A DNA stretch of 64,000 bases, taken from Candidatus Bathyarchaeota archaeon (GTDB lineage: Archaea > Thermoproteota > Bathyarchaeia > Bathyarchaeales > Bathycorpusculaceae). Numbering within the stretch: position 1 is the first letter of the stretch; the number at the start of each line of letters is the position of its first letter. Both the position numbers and the translations under genes were made by a program. Positions 49,532 through 58,918 of the stretch are shown in pieces. The stretch lies in NCBI GenBank assembly GCA_018396675.1, contig JAGTQX010000010.1, forward strand, positions 1 to 64,000, given 5' to 3'. Below the pieces are notes generated by a model. That model was not told the DNA's origin. It was given only the letters and a program-made list of their open reading frames with translations, and did not search any database.

Positions 49532-50053
49532 ATAGACAAAAGAAAAAGTTTGATTCTACTATCGGTTGTGATTGCAGCTGCAGTCATAAGCGGCATCGTT
49601 TTAAACGCATATTCTTCAGCTGTCAGCGCATCACCAGTTGGTGAAGGGACAGTGCAAGGATTACTTGCGCGGAACGGTTTAGGCCTTGAGGGTTTAAACA
49701 ATGGCAACTTTACAGCGGACATGTTTCCGTCAGCGCGTGGCGGAATGCGTGGTCATGGATGCGGCGGATTTTTAATTGAGGTCAGTGAGGAATTTAAGGA
49801 AAACGTGATCAGCATAGCTGAAAACGACAGTGATGTGCAGAGTTTGCTGAATGAAGGATACAATATCACACAAGTGAAACCTATGATAAAAATGGTGGTT
49901 GAGGGCGACGGTAGCGTCACAACAAAGGCAACAAGCGCAGTCTTGACGCTTGAGAAGGATACAACTGGGCGAGCAACCGTTTGGGTAGACCTAGAGCAGG
50001 GAAAAGTAACAAAAATAGCCATAATGACATTAACAGTCATTGACAAATCCTAA
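49532..50053 (+). CDS. Secreted small protein; start may be ATA 49532 or TTG 49550
   Basis: Signal peptide KRKSLILLSVVIAAAVISGIVL; strong ggaggtgat upstream. Confidence 0.6.
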   Translation: MDKRKSLILLSVVIAAAVISGIVLNAYSSAVSASPVGEGTVQGLLARNGLGLEGLNNGNFTADMFPSARGGMRGHGCGGFLIEVSEEFKENVISIAENDSDVQSLLNEGYNITQVKPMIKMVVEGDGSVTTKATSAVLTLEKDTTGRATVWVDLEQGKVTKIAIMTLTVIDKS

Positions 50054-50233
50054 AAACCATTTAAGTAATGAAACACTGCTCTCTTTCCCCTATTTTTGGT
50101 TAATGTTATGGCTTTGATACCGCCTTCTCATATCATGCAGATTGGGAGTTAATTTTGGTCTAATTTTGAAAAATCCTAATATTTCACGCGACGTTCGAGT
50201 CAACAAACTTAGAATACGCCGAACGGTGAGAAC

Positions 50234-51613
50234 TTGGGTGCATTAACAAGAGCTGCTAAAAATATTTCGCGAAGAAAGATGCGCACATTACTGGTTGTAA
50301 TCGCTTTAGGTTTTTCAATAGCAATCATGATTTCCATACCCGCAGGAATAATGGCAAATCAGGAATCTATGCAGACGCTAAGTGAAAACCTCACCAGCAC
50401 AATCACTACAATGCAAGAGGAAATCAACAAAACAGCAACATTAATTGAATGCAGCACAACCCCAAATCAGGGTATGCAGACATTTAGGCCGGGTGGTGGC
50501 TTTTTCGGAGGTGTGAATGAAACTTTTATAAACGAATCCATAGTGGATGAAATATACTCTATTAACGTTAGTGGTGTTAGAGTCGTAAAGGATGTTATAC
50601 CTTCACTTGAGAAATCATCCAGCGAAAACATTACTGAAACGATAACTACACCATTTGGAAACCGCACAGTGTACAGGTCAGCTTATACCATAATTGGCGT
50701 CTGCCTCAACTCCTCAATCATCAGCAGCTACTCGATACTGCCAACAAACATAACAGCAGGAGAAAATCTTTCAGAAGGTGACAGCTGCTACGTTCTTATA
50801 AGTTCAAACTTGACGGAGTACTTTGAAGCAGGCGTCGGCGACACCATAACTATTAACGGCGAACTCTTCACGGTGAAGGGAATATTTGAATCCTCAAGCC
50901 AAACCCGAACCGTTTATATGAACATTTCCGACGCGCAGAGAATCACGGGTCTTACTGGAGAAATAAGCAAGTTATACGTGTATGTGGTGGATTCCTCCTA
51001 TGCAACTCAAGTGGCTGACGTTATAAAAGCGGCGTATCCAGAACTTTACGTGACAAGCTACCAAGACCGTTTAGAAAACCTTCAACAAATGCAGAGCATG
51101 TACACGCAAACTTTGAGCAACGCCGAATCCTCAATTGCTCAAGCGCAATCAACAGCAACTCAAGTAATAATCATAGCTGTTGCAGCCACAAGCCTAATTG
51201 TCCTATTCGTAATGCTGTACTCAGTTAGAGAAAGAACAAAAGAAATTGGAATCTTGAAAGCTATAGGTTTCAGCAACTGGAACGTCATGAGCCAATTCAT
51301 GCTTGAAGGTGTGCTTATAGGCCTAATAGGCGGAGCCACTGGAGTCTTAATTGGAAGCACAATTGCGCCGTTCTTGTCATCGTTTTTAATTCCTCAAATA
51401 AACTTGTTCGGTGGAACACAAAGACCGCAGGCTTCAGTGCAGATGCCATCAACAAACATTGTTGGGCTTCAAAGTTACACGACTGTTACACTGAGTCCAG
51501 AGCTTATTCTTCTGGCGCTTGGCGCGGCTGTTCTTCTCGGCGCAATTGGAAGTTTATACCCTGCTTGGAGAGCCTCTAAAATATCGCCAATCGAGGCGTT
51601 GAGGTATGAATGA
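50234..51613 (+). CDS. MacB/FtsX-type ABC permease
   Basis: N-terminal TM, large periplasmic-like domain, C-terminal GVLIGLIGGATGVLIG...YPAWRASKISPIEALRYE. Confidence 0.9.
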   Translation: MGALTRAAKNISRRKMRTLLVVIALGFSIAIMISIPAGIMANQESMQTLSENLTSTITTMQEEINKTATLIECSTTPNQGMQTFRPGGGFFGGVNETFINESIVDEIYSINVSGVRVVKDVIPSLEKSSSENITETITTPFGNRTVYRSAYTIIGVCLNSSIISSYSILPTNITAGENLSEGDSCYVLISSNLTEYFEAGVGDTITINGELFTVKGIFESSSQTRTVYMNISDAQRITGLTGEISKLYVYVVDSSYATQVADVIKAAYPELYVTSYQDRLENLQQMQSMYTQTLSNAESSIAQAQSTATQVIIIAVAATSLIVLFVMLYSVRERTKEIGILKAIGFSNWNVMSQFMLEGVLIGLIGGATGVLIGSTIAPFLSSFLIPQINLFGGTQRPQASVQMPSTNIVGLQSYTTVTLSPELILLALGAAVLLGAIGSLYPAWRASKISPIEALRYE

Positions 51614-52394
51614 GACTGTTTTGGAAACGGAGAAACTGGATAAAGTTTACAAGCTTGGAGGACGCAGCATCCGCGCACTTTCAGATGTCAACTTGCAAGT
51701 GAAGAAAGGCGACTTTGTCTCAATCATGGGGCCGTCTGGTTCTGGCAAAACAACACTGCTGAATATACTCGGCTGTCTCGACAAACCGACAAGTGGGAGA
51801 ATAATCCTTGACGACGTTGACGTTACCACTGTTCCAGAGAAAGAACTGTACAAGATTAGACGGTACAAGATTGGATTTGTCTTCCAGACTTTTAATTTAC
51901 TTCCGTACTTGAGCGCCATTGAGAATGTTGAACTTCCAATGGAGGGCACTGGAAAATCGAAAGAGGAAAAACTCAAAAGAGCTCGAGAATTGTTAAAGCT
52001 TGTTGGGTTGGCTGAAAGAGAAAACCATAAACCGCTCCGCTTAAGCGCAGGAGAACAACAAAGAGTCGCAATAGCCCGTGCCTTGGCTAACGGTCCATCC
52101 ATACTATTGGCAGACGAGCCTACTGGCAACCTAGACGCCAAAACAAAATACGAAATAGTTAGACTTTTGGGAAAATTGAACACGGAGCATGGAACAACAA
52201 TTGTGATGGTTACTCATGACAACGCCATCGCCTCACATGCGCGCAGAGTACTTTTTATCAACGATGGAAAGATGTTGTCGAAAGAAAAAATGGGCTTGTT
52301 CGCAAAAGAAAAATTAACGTGCCCAGCATGCGGCAGAGAGATTCAAATAACCCATGTTTTTTGTCCTCACTGTGGCAGAAAACTGTCAAATTAA
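51606..52394 (+). CDS. LolD/MacB-type ABC ATPase with C-terminal zinc ribbon
   Basis: GPSGSGKTTLLNILGCLDKPTSG, LSAGEQQRVAIARAL; C-terminal CPACGREIQITHVFCPHCGRKL. Confidence 0.93.
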   Translation: MNETVLETEKLDKVYKLGGRSIRALSDVNLQVKKGDFVSIMGPSGSGKTTLLNILGCLDKPTSGRIILDDVDVTTVPEKELYKIRRYKIGFVFQTFNLLPYLSAIENVELPMEGTGKSKEEKLKRARELLKLVGLAERENHKPLRLSAGEQQRVAIARALANGPSILLADEPTGNLDAKTKYEIVRLLGKLNTEHGTTIVMVTHDNAIASHARRVLFINDGKMLSKEKMGLFAKEKLTCPACGREIQITHVFCPHCGRKLSN

Positions 52395-52402
52395 AATGGT
52401 AG

Positions 52403-53632
52403 GTGAAAATTTTGGATTTTGTTCAAAAACCGAACGGAAAAAACCTTTCAACAATCCTTATCGTGATGATTGTGTTAATCAGTCTAGTTTCAGGTGGGCT
52501 GCTCGGATATTTAGCTGGCTATTTGACGTTTTCGAATAAAATCAACGATTTAAACAGCCAACTTTCAGATTTGCAGACGCAAGTGGCGAATCTCCAGCTA
52601 ACACAGACCATAATAAGCCAGAACAACACTTACATCCTCGGAGAAAATGCTTCACTATCAGAGCTTTACGAGAAAGTCAAAGAATCCGTTGTCGTCGTCC
52701 GCGGAGTAATAGTTCAGTACGACATTTTCCATCGCGCTCACTACACTCAAGTGCAAGGCTCAGGCTTCGTCTACAACCATACTGGACAAATGGTGATAAT
52801 TACAAACTACCACGTGATTGAAGACGCAATCAACATCACAGTCACGTTTATAGACGGCGACGGATACGCGGCAACGGTGCTTGGCTATGACCCCTACGCG
52901 GATTTGGCAGTGCTTTCAACAACGGCACCGCAAAGCGAACTGAAACCTCTCGAAATCATCAGTTCCTCAACATTAGAAGTAGGCGATATCGTAGTTGCAG
53001 TTGGTAACCCCTACGGGCTAGCGGGCTCAATGAGCATAGGCATAGTAAGCGCACTGGGCAGAACAATAACTGAAGAGGAAACCGGCGGATACCCAATCGC
53101 CGACATAATTCAAACGACGACGCCGCTTAACCCGGGCAACTCCGGCGGTCCACTGTTGAACCTTCAAGGCCAAGTTATCGGCATAACAACAGCCATAATA
53201 AGTGACTCGCAAGGTTTAGGCTTTGCAATTCCGTCGAACACCATACTGCGGGAAATCAGCCTACTTATAACATACGGTTATTATGACCAGCATCCTTGGC
53301 TTGGAATAAGCGGCGTAGACATGACCTACGAAATCGCACAAGCCATGAACACAAACGTAACTTACGGAGTACTCATAACACAAGTAATAAGCGATAGCCC
53401 AGCGGATAAAGCGGGATTAAAAGGCGGAACACAAACAGTGCTAGTTTCAGGAGAATACGTCACTATAGGCGGCGACGTAATAACAGCAATAAACGGCACA
53501 AAGATAACAAGCACTGATGAATTATCAGCGTACCTTGAGGAACACACCGCACCGGGGCAAACAATCACATTGACAATAGTTAGAAGCAACCAGGCGGTTA
53601 ATGTTTCTGTTGAGTTAGAAAAGCGGCCGTAG
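52403..53632 (+). CDS. HtrA/DegP-like serine protease with PDZ
   Basis: TNYHVIEDA, DPYADLAVL, NPGNSGGPLLN, PDZ region. Confidence 0.93.
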   Translation: MKILDFVQKPNGKNLSTILIVMIVLISLVSGGLLGYLAGYLTFSNKINDLNSQLSDLQTQVANLQLTQTIISQNNTYILGENASLSELYEKVKESVVVVRGVIVQYDIFHRAHYTQVQGSGFVYNHTGQMVIITNYHVIEDAINITVTFIDGDGYAATVLGYDPYADLAVLSTTAPQSELKPLEIISSSTLEVGDIVVAVGNPYGLAGSMSIGIVSALGRTITEEETGGYPIADIIQTTTPLNPGNSGGPLLNLQGQVIGITTAIISDSQGLGFAIPSNTILREISLLITYGYYDQHPWLGISGVDMTYEIAQAMNTNVTYGVLITQVISDSPADKAGLKGGTQTVLVSGEYVTIGGDVITAINGTKITSTDELSAYLEEHTAPGQTITLTIVRSNQAVNVSVELEKRP

Positions 53633-53717
53633 ACCGCCAACTTTTATTTTTTGTGCAGCAAAATTAATATTTTAAAATTTGATATATTAACGGCGTGCTC
53701 CATGGGAGAATGTAAGC

Positions 53718-54533
53718 ATGGCCAGCAAAAAAATGGAAGAGGGATTCAGGCCAATTCTTGAAATTATTTCGTTGAAGGGAAAACGAGCGCTTATCACTGG
53801 TTCAGGCGCAGGTATAGGTCGGGCAATTGCCAAAAGATTTGCAGAAGCCGGAGCGGCATTAGAGCTTGTGGACGTTAATGAGCGAACATTGGAAGAAGCA
53901 AAGAAGGAGTTGATTCAGTTTGGCGTTGAAGTTAACACTTATAGAGTGAATCTTTCAAAAAAACAAGAGATAGATGATTTATGGGAGAAACTGAAGGGGA
54001 AAGAGCCTGACATACTTATTAACAACGCGGGGATATATCCGACAAAGCCTTTTTTGGAGGTTGACGAGTCATTTCTGAAAAGGGTTTTGGACATAAACTT
54101 AAACTCGGTCTTCTGGATGTGCCAACACATGATAAGAAGTCGGATGAAAAAAGGCGGTGTAATCATAAACATCGGCTCAATTGAAGCCGTTATGCCATTC
54201 AAAGAGGAGCTTGGGCATTATGACGTAAGCAAAGCAGGCGTAATGGTTCTAACAAGAGCCCTAGCCCACGAATACGGAAAAAACGGCTTCAGAATAAACG
54301 CCCTAGTGCCCGGCGGAATATGGACGCCTGGAGCAAAAAACCTAGCGAAGGACGCTTTAAGACTGAAGTTCAACGTGGTTAAGGCTGGCGTCGAATACAC
54401 TATGCGAACACCGCTTGGCAGAATTGGAAGGCCAGACGAAGTTGCATTAATGGCTCTGGTTCTTGCAAGCGACTTGTCAAGTTACGTTCACGGAGCCTTG
54501 ATACCGGTGGATGGTGGCTTCCTGTCGGCTTAA
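53718..54533 (+). CDS. SDR family oxidoreductase
   Basis: ALITGSGAGIGRAIAKRFAEAGA, INNAGIYP, YDVSKAGV. Confidence 0.93.
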   Translation: MASKKMEEGFRPILEIISLKGKRALITGSGAGIGRAIAKRFAEAGAALELVDVNERTLEEAKKELIQFGVEVNTYRVNLSKKQEIDDLWEKLKGKEPDILINNAGIYPTKPFLEVDESFLKRVLDINLNSVFWMCQHMIRSRMKKGGVIINIGSIEAVMPFKEELGHYDVSKAGVMVLTRALAHEYGKNGFRINALVPGGIWTPGAKNLAKDALRLKFNVVKAGVEYTMRTPLGRIGRPDEVALMALVLASDLSSYVHGALIPVDGGFLSA

Positions 54534-54686
54534 TCATTCGCTAGTTTTTGTTTGGATTCTGAATCAGATTTTGTATTTTTTACAAATTTAAAATCTAAAT
54601 TTATAATATTTACAAATACTTATTCTTGCTTCATATAATTTAAATGTAAATCATGAATCCGTATAGTAAATCAGCAGTCTTCAAGG

Positions 54687-55478
54687 ATGTTTGCAAATAT
54701 GGCAAAATCAGAAAACGTCAAAAAAGAAGAACAAGCAACAGTGGCTGAATCAAACGAGGATAAACCGGAAAAACAGGAAATCGAAAAGCTAAAATTCAAT
54801 GTAGAAAAACTGTCTGAAGAGTTAAACACTGCAGTAGCAGAGCTTAAAAGATCAATAATTGATATACGGTCAGCAGTAAGCGAAATTGAAAATCCATTCA
54901 ACCTTTTACGTGTAATATCAAGCGAAAAAGACTTGAAAAAATTGAATGGTGAAAGACTCCCGCCTGGAGTTAAATCCCTAGTACTTGGAAAACCTGAAGA
55001 AAAAACAGAAGAAAGAACAGAAACATTACCAAAACCCACTGCGCCTTTAATGCCTGCACCAGTTTTTGCTCCTGACAAAGAAAAGGAAGCTTTTGAGGCG
55101 AAGGAAACCGCGGCGGCAACAACAGAAGAAGAGAAACAGCGCCCGAAAAGCGAGTTACCTCCATCTGGAACTGTTTACTTGGACTGGGTTTGGTCGCTTC
55201 TCGATTTAGGATTCTCGCCTGACGACATAAAACAACTTTCAGAATCTTATGAACGGTTAGGCTTCTTGCCAGAAGGCTCCAACGAACAAGTTTATTCCCT
55301 AGCAATAGCGGCTGAAAAAGCAAAATCTAAGGGACTCACAAGAAGCAAACTTTTGCTTAACATGTATAAAGCATCAGCAATTTCTGGGATGTGCATAGGT
55401 TTAGAGGACGTGAAACGGTTGATTTCAATAGCTGAAGGACGAGTTAGAGAGGCAAAAAATGCGAAAAGGGTTGCCTAA
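54687..55478 (+). CDS. Archaellum accessory protein, ArlC/D/E-like
   Basis: Coiled coil, C-terminal YLDWVWSLLDLGFSPDDI; first gene of archaellum operon. Confidence 0.55.
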   Translation: MFANMAKSENVKKEEQATVAESNEDKPEKQEIEKLKFNVEKLSEELNTAVAELKRSIIDIRSAVSEIENPFNLLRVISSEKDLKKLNGERLPPGVKSLVLGKPEEKTEERTETLPKPTAPLMPAPVFAPDKEKEAFEAKETAAATTEEEKQRPKSELPPSGTVYLDWVWSLLDLGFSPDDIKQLSESYERLGFLPEGSNEQVYSLAIAAEKAKSKGLTRSKLLLNMYKASAISGMCIGLEDVKRLISIAEGRVREAKNAKRVA

Positions 55479-55978
55479 TGGGATTTTCTCTAACGCTATC
55501 GCACATCATAATGGTTATTTCCTCTGTTTGTTTAGCGAGCGCCTTCTCCGTATATGCGTTCTACACGGGAAACCTTGTTCAAAACGAATTGGCGCAAAAT
55601 GTTAACGACTACAAGAGAATAGTCAGCATGCAGCTGGAGATAGTCTACGCAACGATAGACAACTCTACAAACCCGCCGCACTTTGTAATCTACGCCAAAA
55701 ACATCGGATACCTTTCACTTACAGACTTCACCTTCTTGGACGTTTACGTCGGCGAATACGGAAAAGCACAATTGTTCCTTTACAACGCGGCGGCAGAGGC
55801 TGGAAGTGGACAATTTAAAGTGACCACAGCCAATGGAGACCTCGTATGGGAGCCGCGTGAAACAGTCACAATACGCGCTTATCCATTAAACAATGTGAAC
55901 GGAACAATTTTCGAAGCAAAGCTAGTGCCTTCAAAGGGAATAGGCAGCAGTTACCTCTTTCCAGCGCCGCCGTCTTGA
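55478..55978 (+). CDS. arlG: Archaellum protein ArlG/FlaG-like
   Basis: Single N-terminal TM + beta domain; upstream of arlF-like/arlH. Confidence 0.65.
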   Translation: MGFSLTLSHIIMVISSVCLASAFSVYAFYTGNLVQNELAQNVNDYKRIVSMQLEIVYATIDNSTNPPHFVIYAKNIGYLSLTDFTFLDVYVGEYGKAQLFLYNAAAEAGSGQFKVTTANGDLVWEPRETVTIRAYPLNNVNGTIFEAKLVPSKGIGSSYLFPAPPS

Positions 55979-55997
55979 GGAGAGGAGGATTCAAGGC

Positions 55998-56522
55998 ATG
56001 GGGTTTTCGGTTACAATAACATCATCCATCATTCTAATAGCTATGTTCGCAATATCAACCTCTTTTCTGATAACGCTTTTCCAAGGATTAAAGGAGATAT
56101 CTTACATTGCTGAAAATTACGTTAGCCGTAACAGAGAAAAACTGGATGTTGCCTTGCAGTTGGAAGTGTATCCGGTCAACGCTACTTTATGCAACATAAC
56201 GGTAAGAAACACGGGGTATAACGTTATTTTCCTAGAAGACCAGTCAGGCTTCAAATGGAACACTATACTGCTTTCTTATGGCAATGAGTCTTTCTGGGTT
56301 TCCTACTCCATTGAGGATTATGAAGTTTTAGAAGTTAAGGTTTCAGGAACAAGCTATACCTTTACGCCAAACAGCCACAACTACATAGAGTCTGGAGAGG
56401 AAGCACTAATCTTTTTTAACATTCCAAGCGGAGCGCCAGAAATTCCCGTGAACGGGCTGGTTTCAGTTGTTTTTGTTACGCATTATGGAGTTGCAGCCAA
56501 AGCGGAGGCGGTTAGAGAATAA
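55998..56522 (+). CDS. arlF: Archaellum protein ArlF/FlaF-like
   Basis: MGFSVTITSSIILIAMFAISTSF, beta domain; directly before arlH. Confidence 0.7.
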   Translation: MGFSVTITSSIILIAMFAISTSFLITLFQGLKEISYIAENYVSRNREKLDVALQLEVYPVNATLCNITVRNTGYNVIFLEDQSGFKWNTILLSYGNESFWVSYSIEDYEVLEVKVSGTSYTFTPNSHNYIESGEEALIFFNIPSGAPEIPVNGLVSVVFVTHYGVAAKAEAVRE

Positions 56523-57223
56523 TGAAAGTTGTAAGTTTAGGAATTACGGAACTTGACAGAGACCTTGGCGGCGGAATTCCTCATCCAAGCCTCATATCTA
56601 TTGAAGGCGATTATGGTTCTGGAAAAACCATTTTTGTTCAGCAAATAGCAAGCGCAATGCTCAACACTGGATTACGAGTCTGCATCATAACAAGCGAAGC
56701 AACGGTTAAGGAGTATTTGTCAATGATGCGTTCCGTGAAACTCGACGCAGACGGCTATTACCTTTCAGGACAGCTTAACATTTACCCGCTACACATTGAA
56801 GGCGGAAGATGGAACGACTTCCTAAGCTCATTCTTTCTAAAAGTAACCTCAAACTTTCTCGAATTAAAAAAGCAATACTATGATGCCGTGATAATCGACA
56901 GTCTAAGCGTCTTAACAGTGAACACTCCAAGATCTGAGTTCCTCACTTTCGTTACAAGAATGAAAAACCTGGTGTCAGACGACAGGACGGTTGTTGCCAC
57001 TTTTCACCCAGAATTTCTTTCAGAAGACACAATCATGAAGTTGAGAGCCAGCTCAGATGTTTACCTCGTGCTGAAAAATGCTAGTATCTCCGGAATCGAC
57101 GTCAAAGTGCTGAGAGTTGTAAAGCTTTGGGGAGTAAGCGGCGAAAGAAAAAGCGCGATAACTCTTGAAATTAACCCGCAAATCGGCTTAAGAGTCATGC
57201 CGTTAAGCGGAGTAAAAGTGTAG
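56522..57223 (+). CDS. arlH: Archaellum ATP-binding protein ArlH/FlaH
   Basis: ELDRDLGGGIPHPSLISIEGDYGSGKTIFVQQ. Confidence 0.92.
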   Translation: MKVVSLGITELDRDLGGGIPHPSLISIEGDYGSGKTIFVQQIASAMLNTGLRVCIITSEATVKEYLSMMRSVKLDADGYYLSGQLNIYPLHIEGGRWNDFLSSFFLKVTSNFLELKKQYYDAVIIDSLSVLTVNTPRSEFLTFVTRMKNLVSDDRTVVATFHPEFLSEDTIMKLRASSDVYLVLKNASISGIDVKVLRVVKLWGVSGERKSAITLEINPQIGLRVMPLSGVKV

Positions 57224-57232
57224 GAGGAAACA

Positions 57233-58918
57233 TTGTTGGCGAGTAAGCTAAAGCTGAACTTGAACCAAAAACTTCCAAGCTTCAAGCTGTCGTTGTTCAA
57301 GAAAGAAGAAGAGGAGAAAAAAGAAGATGAAATATGGCCATTCAAGCGGGAAATATGTGAAACGTTAGAAGAAGCATTAACCGCGCATCCATACTTGAAG
57401 ACGTATCTAGATTCGTTGCCAGACAAGCCCAGATACACTTTAAACATTGACTTGGAAGAGTACAGCAAAGAAACCAACATTCTATACCCGCTGGGCTTAG
57501 GAATATACACGCATATCGATATTGGCGGAGAAATTGGAAGGTACAATCTGATAGAGCCTGAAAAACCGGACAGTAAACTTTTAGACGAACTTGAAGCCGC
57601 TGTCGCAATGCTTGTTGGAGACAAGGAGTATAAGGAAAACAAAGAAAACGTTTTAGCTTCACTTTTTAGACAAGCCATCAAAAAGAAAATGGTTAAAATC
57701 CCCAAAGACAGAGACGAAGGCGCAATACTTTACCATTTTCTGCGGGAAAAAATTGGACACGGCTTTCTAGACGGTTTCTTGGCTGACCCATGGCTGGAAG
57801 ACGTGAGTATCCCAGGAGCAGGCAAAGTTTTCGTTTATCACAAGATGTTTGGCCATCTTGAAACCAACGTTGATGTGACAAAGGAAGAGATTAACAGGTT
57901 GCTGCGGAATATATCAGAGAGATATGGTAAAGTCTTAAGCTACACACATCCGATAATAGATATACACTTGCCTGACGGTTCCAGGTTCAACATAGTTTAC
58001 GGCGAAGACATAAGCCTCAGAGGAAGCAATTTTACGATTAGAAAGTTTCCAAAAGAGCCAATTTCGGTGGCGCAGTTAATCCGTTGGAAAACTTTTTCGC
58101 CGGAGTTAGCCGCATATCTCTGGATGCTTTTCGAAGTTGGAGTTTCAGCAATGGTTTGTGGAGAAACAGCTTCAGGAAAAACCACGACTCTAAACGCTCT
58201 CACCGCTTTCATAAACTCTGACTCAAAAATAATAAGCATAGAAGAAACTCCAGAAGTGAACCTGTTCCATAAGAACTGGATTAGAGAAGTAACGCGGCTG
58301 CATACTGGTGTTCCAGTGACAATGTTTGACCTTCTAAAAGCCGCTTTGAGGCAGAGGCCGGACTACATAATTGTAGGTGAAATTAGAGGCGAAGAAGGCA
58401 GAGTGGCCTTTCAAGCTATTGAAACGGGGCACCCGGTTTTGTCTACAATGCACGCTGGAACATTAAGTCAGCTTTTCCAGAGGCTTACTTCGCACCCCAT
58501 CGATGTTCCCAAAACGCACATTGATGGTTTAAACTTGGCTGTTTTCCAAGCGAGAATGGAACGAGGAAAACGGTTCATACGGCGAGTCACGTCAATCAAC
58601 GAGATAATAGGATACGAGTCTGATGAGGGCAGGCTTAATTATTTGCCAACTTTCATTTACGACGCGGACTTGGACAAAATAAGGTTTATGGGTTCAAGCT
58701 TTCATCTGGAGTCAAAAGTTCTCACATTTAGGGGATGGGGCAAAGAAAGATTAAGGGAGCTCTACGACGAGCTGAAAGCCAGAGCAGAAATCCTCACTTT
58801 CCTATCCGAAAACTTCCCAACATACACGGATGTTTGGAAAACATGCATTGCTGTCCGGGAAAGAGGTGTCTGGGAAGTTTATCGTAAAGTCAAAGAGATG
58901 AAGATTCCTTGGGAGTGA
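57233..58918 (+). CDS. arlI: Archaellum assembly/motor ATPase ArlI/FlaI
   Basis: VCGETASGKTTTLNAL, ETPEVNLFHKNWIREVTRL, LRQRPDYIIVGEIRGEE. Confidence 0.95.
   Translation: MLASKLKLNLNQKLPSFKLSLFKKEEEEKKEDEIWPFKREICETLEEALTAHPYLKTYLDSLPDKPRYTLNIDLEEYSKETNILYPLGLGIYTHIDIGGEIGRYNLIEPEKPDSKLLDELEAAVAMLVGDKEYKENKENVLASLFRQAIKKKMVKIPKDRDEGAILYHFLREKIGHGFLDGFLADPWLEDVSIPGAGKVFVYHKMFGHLETNVDVTKEEINRLLRNISERYGKVLSYTHPIIDIHLPDGSRFNIVYGEDISLRGSNFTIRKFPKEPISVAQLIRWKTFSPELAAYLWMLFEVGVSAMVCGETASGKTTTLNALTAFINSDSKIISIEETPEVNLFHKNWIREVTRLHTGVPVTMFDLLKAALRQRPDYIIVGEIRGEEGRVAFQAIETGHPVLSTMHAGTLSQLFQRLTSHPIDVPKTHIDGLNLAVFQARMERGKRFIRRVTSINEIIGYESDEGRLNYLPTFIYDADLDKIRFMGSSFHLESKVLTFRGWGKERLRELYDELKARAEILTFLSENFPTYTDVWKTCIAVRERGVWEVYRKVKEMKIPWE

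Noticed and set aside
54577-54620. Repeated TTTACAAAT near the archaellum operon start as a specific regulator site
   Set aside because: Region is very AT-rich; two short matches are not beyond expectation.
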